NCBI GenBank assembly: GCA_030407085.1
Contig: CM059586.1
Location: 28,879,501-28,943,500 of the forward strand
Length of the DNA: 64,000 nt
Direction: 5' to 3'
DNA from: Trichopria drosophilae
Taxonomy: Eukaryota; Arthropoda; Insecta; Hymenoptera; Diapriidae
The notes under the pieces were generated by a model that was not told the DNA's origin, made no database searches, and saw nothing but the letters and a program-made list of their open reading frames with translations. Positions 50,137-60,186 of the stretch are shown here, piece by piece (position 1 is the first letter of the stretch; every line of letters starts with the position of its first letter). The translations under genes and the position numbers were made by a program.

Positions 50137-51197
50137 ATGAATCGGTCCATGCAAAAAGGGCACTAAGTCCATATAGATAGTTGTTGAGAAAACGCAAAAA
50201 ACTGATTTACTTTTCTTACAGAATGAAAAATAAAAATATTATTTAATAGAAATGTTGCTTTTATGCACTTACAATAGTACAAATATCGTTATATGCTTAA
50301 AGTTAAAGAGGATTTTTAATAATTATAAAAAATATCAGTGGACTTAGGTCCCTTTTTGCGTGAATCACGAGTAACATGAAAAAAAAGTAATAATTTTATA
50401 GCACAGCTAACTAATTTATTTGCAAGAGTATAATACAATGTAAAATTACATTTTGCAGTTTATTAAGAACTAAATTCATTATCTTTTTCATCAGTAACAG
50501 TAGGCCATTCGATCAGGGAATTGTAGAAACCTAGATATTTATCTGGTATACATTGTTGTAATTTTAACCGAAGGTTGTTAATTAACAGACGTTAAATTAT
50601 AACAGTTCCGAAAGATTATTGTTATTTGTAAATACAGTGAGTATGTGTGTAATAATCCGTAAACAAATCTCTCTTAATACGAATAAGTTTAAATTATTCA
50701 TATTTAATATTTCAATACCAAACATTGTGGTAACATGGTTTTCGTATATGTTAACATAACTATATTTACCAATATGGATAGTATACAAAACTGGTACAGT
50801 ATTTGTTGTTCACCAGTGTAGTTGTAACTATTACAACTACAATGCGTACCCTACAATATATCTTACATGACAATTTATAGTGGTAAAATATATACGACAT
50901 GTATTTATTGGCACATATTTTACCGCAACAAGTAGTATTAAATACTATCTTTTACTACATTTTTTTCTCAGTGTAAATAATACCCGATATAAAAAAATGT
51001 CACTTCCAATTTATGCAAAAAGGGACCTAAGTCCTGGACTTAGGGCCCTTTTTGCATAAATCGGACATCAGGAAATGAAGATTAATAATTTTAATAAGTG
51101 CCAAATGAAAGACCGGAGCCTCAAAAGTTAGAATTTATTATTATCTCAATTTACCGAAAAATGGACTTAGTGCCCTTTTTGCATGGACCGATTCATA
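50137..51197. mobile_element. Element with GAATCGGTCCATGCAAAAAG termini
   Basis: TATGAATCGGTCCATGCAAA at the left, followed by AAGGGCACTAAGTCCAT, is perfectly mirrored at 51160-51197. Internal palindromes of the same theme (GGGACCTAAGTCC at about 51021, GGACTTAGGTCCC at 50341) suggest repeated terminal units. It abuts the element at 49622-50133 and ends about 570 bp before the third alternative exon. No gene inside. Confidence 0.85.
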
Positions 51198-51484
51198 TTC
51201 ATTGTTGTGTGTAATGTAAAAGTGTACATTTTCTTTATTTAAATTTTTAATATACAGAGTTTACTTTTTTTTAGTACAGTTTTTATGAAGAAGTTTCTTA
51301 ATCGAGTTCCCGTGAATTTTCGTTTTCATTGTTTAGTGTTTGTTGTCATTTTTTGGCTTTAATAAATAAAGTACTCAAAAACTTGTTATGAAATTCATTT
51401 AGAGGTCCGTGAACGTGACATTTACAATTTGCTAGTCTGCTGACAGTAGTACACGCTAACATTTATACTTAATTTTGTCTACTT

Positions 51485-51515
51485 TACTTGCGGGTTCGAG
51501 CGCCATCTAGCGTCT
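51485..51515 (+). promoter_or_regulatory. Dispersed GGGTTCGAGCGCC motif with CTCF-like core, copy 4
   Basis: TTACTTGCGGGTTCGAGCGC is followed by CATCTAGCGTCTC. The reverse strand GACGCTAGATGGCGCTC matches CTCF at most positions. It lies 250 bp upstream of the third alternative exon, the closest placement of this motif to any exon. Confidence 0.4.
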
Positions 51516-51764
51516 CAAATGTGTACTTTTTTATAGTTCTGCCCTGGAATTGTCAATATATGAAAAATTACCATATGTTACCATGAATTGTCATTTATTT
51601 TCAGAATCAAACATTTCAAGTGTATTCCAATGTATTGAAATAAAATTGACCAACAGGAATGCACATTCGTATATATTTTAGTGTAAGTTAAAGTAACACC
51701 GAAAGGAAAACAAATAGCAGATCGGTGTTCAGAGATGTTTTTCTCCATATGGAATTTTTCTCAG

Positions 51765-51973
51765 GTGTTACAATAGGTCACATATGTTTCCGGACCCGAT
51801 GTATGATATTTGGTGCAGCACGCGCGATCCCCAGCCGGGCGAGAGGGACAGCACATTCGTGATCTCCTGTTGCAATCACGCCGATTACTGCAATCGCGAT
51901 ATTAAGGCGCCGGTGCATTCTACAATTTCGGCAGAACAATCGTCTTATCTCGCCACGCATCACCTCCCAGGAG
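51765..51973 (+). CDS. babo: Baboon-like receptor, alternative ectodomain exon, third copy
   Basis: This is the third alternative second-half exon and the longest. Split Arg is followed by CYNRSHMFPDPMYDIWC, a charged loop (STRDPQPGERDS), TFVISCCNHADYCNRDIKAP, then a tail of about 23 residues before the split Gly. The Cys lie at 1, 17, 35, 36 and 42. There are five residues between CC and the last Cys, one more than in the sister exons and in vertebrate ALK5. N-R-S near the start is a glycosylation sequon. The acceptor (tggaatttttctcag) is strong, in contrast with the other two copies; the donor is GAG/gtacac. The exon is 209 nt (1 + 69 codons + 1) and markedly GC-richer than its surroundings. 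The long Ser/His-rich stalk would extend the juxtamembrane linker. The next constitutive exon (transmembrane and GS domain) is not visible in the remaining 12 kb. Confidence 0.92.
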
Positions 51974-52750
51974 GTACACAAAAAATAGTTCCCACAAGGT
52001 TTCTTTGTTCTCTTGCCACGAAGGTCCATTAATTATTTATCGAGAAGGTTTCGCGTGTAAATGCGAACAGGCATTATTTTTGCGGTTTAATGATTTTTCG
52101 GATGTTGCTGTTATTTGCCTTCGATTGTTCACATTTTCTCAAGATAAATTCGTTGCATTTTTTTTCTCTCTTCTTTGTTGGATTAAATCTTAAAGAGAAT
52201 TTGAAATGTTCATCTTATGATTTCAAATAACGAGTTTTTTTTCAAGATTGTAAGTGATACGTTACTATACAGCTAAACTCAAAAATCAAATTGGTTTCGT
52301 ATATTGAGATTTTTATTTTTTGTTGCGTTTACGTCATATTTAAAAAATAGAAAAGTCAAATAACGTGAATTTCCTCATGATATTTGCTCTCGATAACACT
52401 GTCAAGAAGAAGACTAAGAAATTATGAAGAAAATTTAGACAAAATTTACAAAATACAAATATTGTGTTTTCTGTTTTATTTGTTCCCTAAACAATATATC
52501 AGGTTTACTTATATAAGTAAAATACTTATATAAAAAAAATTAGTTTTATTTGTGTCTCCATGTTACACAGATTGATCAGAATTAACTTTGGGTCCAATTT
52601 TTCCTTTCAATTTCTTTTCACGATCTGTTACTCTGATGAAAAATAAAATACAGTCACCTTATTTAAAAATTTATTTTAAGAATTATTACACTTCATAAGT
52701 AACCATGTTTACTTCAGAAAAATGTCACCAAAATGTAAAAAATCAAATTA

Positions 52751-52999
52751 GTAACGTTACCAAGATTATTTGAAGAATGTCAACTCTTCATCCCGAAAGG
52801 TCTCGGGTTCGAGTTCCGGGTAATGGAATTTTGATCCTAATATTTTTTTTAATTAAAAAATTATTTAAAAAATAGTACAAACAATCTCCAGTATTTACGT
52901 TTACCATTTTTTACAATTGAAGATTGTTTGCTCCAAATTTGCAAACTGAAGTATGCGGAAGAGTTTCTGACTTCCTTCCATTAATCTTGGTAGCGTTAC
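52751..52999. mobile_element. TIR element with tRNA-like core, second family
   Basis: GTAACGTTACCAAGATT and AATCTTGGTAGCGTTAC are inverted ends. Inside, GGTCTCGGGTTCGAGTTCCG (box B-like GGTTCGAGTTCC at 52806-52817) resembles a tRNA T-arm. The termini differ from those of the elements at 3789 and 27555. Confidence 0.65.
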
Positions 53000-53418
53000 T
53001 ATTTTTATTCTTTATATTATAGATTATTTAGTAAAAAATATTAATACAATATTGACAATCAAGGTCATCCTAGTGTCTCTAATATTTAATATGAACTACT
53101 GACAATAGTAAAATTGTTTATGAATTACATCGCTAATTTATTGAATTTATCTCATAGTGTCTATAAATATTTCCAAAAAAATGTTTATTTAGCAATACCT
53201 ACTCTTTCTAAAAGTGTAATTTATTCTTAATTTATTAAAAATTAACAAATTGCTCGTAATTTGACATTCTCCATTTTTTGCATGGCGATAGGTGGGATTA
53301 TTTATTTTTTATAGGTTAAAGATTTATATTGTTTACTTATTTTTGACCGTAACATTTGAATTACTGAACAGAAAATAAAATCAAAATATTTTGGGAATTC
53401 ATTTAATTTCAAGTTTCG

Positions 53419-53433
53419 TCCACTAGAGAGCAC
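53419..53433 (+). promoter_or_regulatory. CTCF-like motif
   Basis: TCCACTAGAGAGCACG resembles the left half of the CTCF consensus. Weak. Confidence 0.2.
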
Positions 53434-53443
53434 GTTTTCATTA

Positions 53444-53674
53444 TAGAATTGGCGTAAGGGGGTTTAAAGTGTTGGGCCGAAAAGGCAGGAATGTTCATTA
53501 AAAATTGTAAATAAAAAATGACGGAATCGATTTGGCATTTTGTAGAAAACCGTCTGTAGTAATTAGAATTGACCTTACACAGCCTGAATTTTGGAAAATC
53601 GATTCAGTCATTTTTTATTTACGGTTTTTAGTGAAAATTCTTATCGGACGAGCACTTTAGGACCCCCTTAGGAT
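53444..53674. mobile_element. Diverged relic of the 19-kb inverted-repeat element
   Basis: GGGGGTTTAAAGTG at the left and CACTTTAGGACCCCC at the right are inverted. The right half (CAGTCATTTTTTATTTACGG, TTTTTAGTGA) closely matches 19320-19390. Confidence 0.75.
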
Positions 53675-55292
53675 GAGACACATTTTCGGAAATGATTGAA
53701 ATATATTTTTAAAAATTCATATCGTAAAAACATAAATAGTATTCAATGTGATTTTCGAGTTCAGTGGATCAAAATGTCTAAGAAACAAAGCTTAAGTAGG
53801 TAAACAGATTTTGTTTTTATATTTTGTAAAGTGATTACTGAAAACATTAAAAATCAATTTATTAAAATCATAATTAAGTACAAAAATATTTTTTTTTAAA
53901 AAGATAATGCCTAAAATTGATATCTTTGAGTTGGTAAGATTGTCACTATTTTAATAAAATTTTGGTTAAAAAATGATGCACAATGTTATTCGAAAAAGAC
54001 CTTCGTAGCAACCGTTTAGTTTGTACGTGAAGAGGATGCGATATTTTGGGTTCGATTGTCGGAGGAAGGAAGCTTTTGTGAATCGTCCGGGGTTGTCACT
54101 TTTTTTTCTGCCTTTCCTCGTCATTACAGTAAAAAAATGTCGTGTTTATGGCCCGGATGGAAATCCTATCATGGGTATTCATTTATTTTTTCATTTCGAT
54201 TACGTCGCCATTGCCGATTCAACAACAGGAGGAACTCGGAAATCGATGTGAGTACTAATTTTTCTTACGACCAGAGAATGAATCATTTTCCAAAAGATGA
54301 AAATGTATTTAATTTATAAAATTATGTAAATTGATTAATACGATAATAACTACGATAATACGATTATAAACTAAAAAATGATCGTTAAACAAATAAAATA
54401 AAAATAACCGTTATAAAAAATTGGGTTCTTAACCAATACTGAGACCGATGCATCGAGAATATTATTTTAGAGAAATGTGAAATTTCTCAAAATGAGAATT
54501 CACACTGATGGAGTGAAAATTAAGTCAGTCTTTCACTAGATTGGTCATATTTATTCCATAAAGGGTAAATTTTCATAGCAAGAAATTTAGAGAACATTTT
54601 TAATCAGAAACTGATCACTGTGAATCAAAGCGTCAAATTGACACTAATGTGTTAGTTATCTCATTACTTTTTACAAATTAGATCGGTCAAAATTGACTAG
54701 TATCTTTTTTAAACTAATCCATAAGTTGCAGTTTAAAAAGTAAACAGGTAGAGTCGATCGTAATTTAAAACCATTGTTTCATGGATGATTTGCAAAATAT
54801 GTTTTACCTACAATAATTTGCGATCTATCGTGATCTTTCTAATAAAAAGCGAACATGTTATTTCACGTATGACGCACGCAGAAACAGCACGTGTCTACCT
54901 AATTAGATCCAACGAATTTATTCCAAGAATTTACGTGCTCATTGCGAATTATAGTGGTTGAAGGTTTCAAATATTAATGGAGGCTTGAAAAGTTGAGGTT
55001 TCCATATAACTGTGATTAAATTCATGAACTTTGCAAGGCTATTATGTTAAGTATATTAAATGAGAGATATTTAAATTACAATCACACACTTTGAGATCAT
55101 GTTGTTTACTTAAATTTTAACACTCTATCTTAAATTCGTTATTAATTTTTTCCTTATTTAACAAGGAATAGCTGGAAAAATGTATTGTCATGATAAAAAA
55201 ATAAAAAAAATAGCCGTAATTTCATTATTTTTTGATCGTCTCACAGAGTACGAAAAATCTCGAATACAATGAAGTTGTTGGAAGTATTAACC

Positions 55293-56140
55293 CTTTAACG
55301 AACAAACGTGAACAATTTGCACATTGATTTTAGCATCGTTTTATTAATATAAATTTTTGTCTAAAGCCATATCCATATCCACCTACTTTTGAGGACGCAC
55401 ATTCGAATGGCGTTGGTACAATTTTTGAAAATTGACGCTTAACACATATTTTTTAACTACTGGAAAAAAAAAACCATGTTTTCAGGTACAATATATTTTA
55501 GAATGCAGTTTTCACTATGCTACTGGTTTCTAACCACCTTCTATCTGAATATAAATGAGTTCCCAATAATTTAAAAAAAATAAACTTTCACCTGTTTTTA
55601 TTTCTATGGATTTGGATTTTTAAATGGTTTAGTAGCGCCAAATTTTTTCGAAAATGGGGAAGTTTTGTTCTACGTATAACAAAATATTTTAAGTGTCTCG
55701 TTCTTCATATTGGATCCACCATTTTGGATTTTGAAAAACTGATTTTGCTTGGTCACATACAGGAATGTCCAAAAATAAATAAAATGCTAATTGATAGATT
55801 GCGATTTCTTCTTAGTCTCTGTTAAAACATGCAGTTTTATTTATAGTGAATATAAGCTGTCATATTGGAAATCTGTAACAACACCTAATGTTACCAGAAA
55901 TGCCAATAAACTATCATTAATATGAAATAAATTTTTGCGTATGAATTATATAGAAACCTACGAAACCACAAAATCTCCCATTTTTGAAAAAAGTTCGCGC
56001 ATGGGATTCATTTAAAAATCCAAATCGACAAAAATGAAAATAGTTTAATGTGTCTATGGGGTAGAAGATGACCAGAAATCGATATCACAGTAAAAATTAC
56101 ATTCTAAGCAAAATTGTACCTCATAAATACATTTTGAAAA
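55293..56140. mobile_element. Old foldback with TTAACCC left end
   Basis: The left border is TTAACCCTTTAACGAACAAA. The arms about 55480-55640 and 56000-56130 pair loosely (GGATTTTTAAATG/CATTTAAAAATCC, ATTTTAGAATG/CATTCTAAG). The centre carries the GGATCC word at 55707-55722. The right border was not found. Confidence 0.55.
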
Positions 56141-56369
56141 AATTCTAAATTCTAAAATTTTGTGATATAAAAAATGCACTTACTTACAGTGTCATTAAAT
56201 CTCGAACACAGTATACTTGAGATGTTTAATACAAAATTGATAAGTATAAATGTCTCCAAATTTTCTGTCAATTTGTTTCAATACAGGCTTCATAGTGGGA
56301 TTCCTGTTGGTTGAAACTGTATTTTACATCCAGAAAGTTGAAGAGCGACCACGATACAACATACAACAT

Positions 56370-56800
56370 ATTGTATCTGATACAAAACACTGTTAAACAT
56401 TTGTATTGTAACTTTACAATTCATGCAATGTAAAATAAAATGAGTACACAGGTAAATTAACAGTACAATATAAATTAATAGTAATACATGTGTTGTAAAC
56501 TTAAAATACGCGTGTTGTAAATCGATAAATCTACTTTTAAGTTGACATACTTTATAACATATGTATTTTGGTTCCATGGCACGCCGCTAGGGGCGTTAAC
56601 TTTTCCTATCACCGTTCTTTTTCACAATAGACATATATTAGAAAAGCGCGTTATAATGTTATGAAACTTATAGAGAAAATGCACACTTATAGTAAATTTA
56701 CGAGACACGTATTGTAAAATTTCATTACATATTGGTAAAATACTTCCAATACATTTATAAAATTACAAACATTTTTAACAGTGTATTATTATTGTGCTGA
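56370..56800. repeat. Weak inverted repeat of ACACTGTTAAA/TTTAACAGTGT words
   Basis: AACACTGTTAAACATTTGTA near 56386 mirrors ACATTTTTAACAGTGT near 56768-56784. It is loosely paired and boundaries are uncertain. Confidence 0.4.
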
Positions 56801-56873
56801 CAGGAATCAGAAAAAATTGTACTAGATACAATATTCCTAGTACCAATTGTGCATTGTGTACAATACACTGAAA

Positions 56874-57736
56874 AAACTCGTGTCTTCTGAACGTCTTATT
56901 AAAGATACTACACACATAAAAAATGTCTTGTCATAATAAACGTTTTAATATGTATCTTCATTGCAGAGTGTCTCAATATTTGAGACATTATATATTTATC
57001 GATCGGAAATAAGACATTTTTGTGTCTTATAATATGAGACATATAATAAAGACGGTAAAAGTGTCTACATTTAAGTCATTTTAGCTAATTTAAGACATTT
57101 ATGTGTTGCGACACTTCCAAATCGAAGACCCATTGCTGATTTGAGTATCTTCGCGACTATTCGGCAACTGCCGACTCGAAGTGACGTCTTAATAAACATA
57201 ACCTATTCTGTTGATGTGCTGTTGTTCGTCGATGTGATTCAAACGGTTCATTATTGTGTTCATACATTTGATGGCCGGGGAACAAAGTCCCGAAAATCAA
57301 AATCCCGAAAGGCTAAAATTTCGATATTGCGTAAGCCCAAGATGTTTTAATATGCTTTCTTTTTTTCCAAACTTTTCAAGGCAAAGTGAAGAAAATCATA
57401 CTGGAGCCATGCCATATTGAAATTTTGGCCTTTCGGTGTATTGATTTTCGGAACTTTGTTCCCCAGCCCATTTGATGTATTACATGATTAATTAAGACTT
57501 CAAAATAATTAGCCCGAAAATTGCAAACAGAACACGAATCCATTTTGTTGATTCATTTTCACATAAATATGACTCTTAGGTTATGTATCAACCACAGAGC
57601 AGTATATTCAGATTGCGATTGAAGACACTTCAAGCGTCTGAAAAAAGTCAATTATAACGTTTTCTATAAGACACCCAAACACTTGAAAGTGAAGGACGAA
57701 AGTGTCCCAAAATAAGACACCCGTGTTTGCAGTGTA
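56874..57736. mobile_element. TACACTG-ended element with nested inverted repeat
   Basis: TACACTGAAAAAACTCGTGT is mirrored by CACCCGTGTTTGCAGTGTA at 57718-57736. Repeated AAGACATTT/GTGTCTTAT words line the flanks. Nested inside, GGGGAACAAAGTCCCGAAAA at 57278 pairs with TTTTCGGAACTTTGTTCCCC near 57444-57463, suggesting a second element inserted in the first or an internal hairpin. Confidence 0.7.
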
Positions 57737-57779
57737 CCAATCACAATTTATTTTCCTACGTGTGAATCATCTAAGGGTG

Positions 57780-58450
57780 TAATACATCTGATGTCAATTA
57801 CAATTCATTTCCTCCCTGGATACACACAACAAAATCATACAGTACAGCAAAAAAAAATCATGAACGTAGTGTAAATCGAAAAGTGATGTCAAAACCTTTC
57901 GCAATCGTTGTCGAGCATACGGATGAATGGCCGAGCACGCCGTCACCTTGACCCATCGATACGTTGCTATAACGTATAGGTAGAAGCTGACATTGCCCAC
58001 CGGTGGTATACAGTTCCTATTGGTCACATAACACGAGGGAGTGGAAGAAGGATAGCCAAGTTACGGTAGAAAGAAATGTAGTTAATGGCGGAGAAACACA
58101 CGTATATAGAATAAGATATAAAGGAAGACGAAGAACAAAAGAAGAAGGAACAAGTAAACAAAAGAAACGAGGTTGGAAGAGTGATTTCAATGGCAATTAA
58201 ATGTGAGAGAAGCGAAGAGACGTAATACAAGAGAGGCTTATTTTAAACAGGAGGGCTTCGATAGGGCAAATAGAGAAAACAAGTACGTAGGAGGGAGAAT
58301 AAAAAAAAAGAGTGGGAGGGAGATCGAAAAACACATGACGTATTATTCTGGAGGCTGATAAGATAAACGAATATATTGTTGCAATTCTTTTAAAATAGCC
58401 TGAAAGCCAACAAAGGCTGACATACAGGCCTCCTTGTGCAATCAACGATT
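57780..58450. other. Mixed block with purine-rich tract
   Basis: It contains GC-richer sequence near 57890-58050 and a long A/G-biased stretch (58030-58330). Frames on both strands are low-complexity Lys/Arg/Glu or Ser/Leu/Phe runs, which argues against coding. Confidence 0.3.
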
Positions 58451-58800
58451 ATGCAGAGAACCGATACGTAATTTTGCCAGCAACAGGCGATATGAATATT
58501 TGACCATCCTGACCGTGAACTTGCTCGTACCCCGAAAATGTGTCATGTAGGTTTCTTCCATAATTACCATCACAATTACCCAAAGACATTTTCGATGCAA
58601 AGACATTACTTTCGAGTAGGCGCCTGTAAGTATCTTGAAAAGAAAAATATGAATAACATCTCGGCCAAGTGATGATTCTAAAAAAGGTTATTTTTGATGA
58701 TTTAGAACATCTTTGATCATATTTCAAAAGTTTTAAGACTTTTATAGCGATATTTTTATATTAAAAAGTGTATTAATTTTGATGAAATTAGACGTTTTAT

Positions 58801-59067
58801 ACACGGAGAAAAATTTGCATGGAAATTTCACCATTTTAGATGATAATTTAGGGACAGATTTGTAGAATTGAGAAAATTTTCATTATTGATGATAAAAATG
58901 TCCATAAGTTCTTAGGTGTACTATTCAATCAGTAAAAGTTATAAATAATCTGATAACTTTTACCACAAAAAATGGCGATTTTCTCGATTGTATAAGTCTG
59001 TCCCAAAATTACCATCTGAAATAGTAAAATTTTCATTATGACGTAAAAAGAACAGTTTTTCCCTGTA
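58801..59067. mobile_element. Short inverted-repeat element
   Basis: ACACGGAGAAAAATTTGCATG at the left mirrors CAGTTTTTCCCTGTA at the right. AGAAAATTTTCAT and ATGATAATTTAGGGACAGA also pair with their complements. The word GATAACTTTTACC-CAAAAAATG recurs just outside at about 59187-59215. Confidence 0.6.
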
Positions 59068-60186
59068 AAATATAAAATATAGACAAGTTTTATAAAATTA
59101 TAAAAACAATATATACACATTTTTATGGCATCTATTGAAATCCAAATAAGTTAACTTTGTATCTAGTCATCACTTGTATTATGAATAATCTGATAACTTT
59201 TACCTCAAAAAATGTCGATTTACAATTACTAACGCTATTGTGATGAAGATTAAAGTTAAATTATTATCAAATTTCCATTCACTGGTCCTAACGTCACGTA
59301 TTAAAATGTTCAAATTTAATTTTTGCAAATTAGCTAGAAATGAATAAAAGGTACTAAATTACGAAAAACATATAAATAAGAAATAGAGAGTAGATTTCAG
59401 GTTGATATATTTGATATTAGAATTTCAGATATTATTCACACAAAATAGAAAACAAATACATAAAGTATGTGTGTTTCTCTCAGCCAACAATATTGGTCAA
59501 CAAAGACCAATTTTAAAAATCAAAAATATCATATGCAATTGCATATATGAGGAATTCCATGGTACTTTTAATATTTGACTATAAGAAATTTGACCACTCA
59601 TTTTTTTAAAAAGTTATTTTTATCAATCCAAAAAATAGAAAAAAAATTTGTAATCTTTAGAAAGTTCTACATAGACTAGAAAAAGTATCTGACCATTTTC
59701 ACGTATTTTGGCCTCTTGATTCAGAAGATAATAATAAACATTATACGTCATGCACATATAAGCTGCCATTGTAAAAAAATGTAGAAAATGGTAATTTTTA
59801 AATATTTTGCATTTATTTTCAAAAATACAAATAAGACAATAAACGTTTTTTAAATCCCGGATGTTTGAAGTGTTTCCGATATGAATATATATCTACACAT
59901 GTAAAATGAAGATACACTAATATTTTTTAATTGATATTTATTTTCTTCTTTGAATAAACTGATCATTCACGCCATTAAATACTCAAGAAAATACATTTTT
60001 AAAAAGTTGGATAAGGGTTAGAAAGACATTTCAGGAACCGGTTAAGTGTGCTTTTAAAAAAGCGTGATTTTCAGTTCGGGTGGACACAGTAAAGCGTAAT
60101 GTTTAGGGCGTCTCAGAAAAGTTCATACACGTGACACATACATAATCTAAATTTCGATTTCATATATTTTACAAGAGGAATACTTC

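Larger units (their letters stand above)
39348..51764 (+). other. babo: Intron between second and third alternative exons
   Basis: This intron is about 12.4 kb, from gtacag to ttttctcag. It carries the most striking hairpin of the window (41191-42452), a second large foldback (44966-46592), two palindromic small elements (43732, 46693), two abutting IR elements just upstream of the third exon (49622-51197), and two GC-richer blocks with odd open frames (43.1-43.4 and 44.3-44.6 kb). The stretches 40060-41190, 42460-43080 and 46910-49440 are AT-rich with nothing recognised. Confidence 0.85.

Noticed and set aside
54021..54319. Hydrophobic frame considered as the transmembrane exon following the ectodomain
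   Set aside because: The hydrophobic run is short, is not followed by a GS box or a stop-transfer basic cluster of receptor type, and no suitable acceptor or donor was seen.
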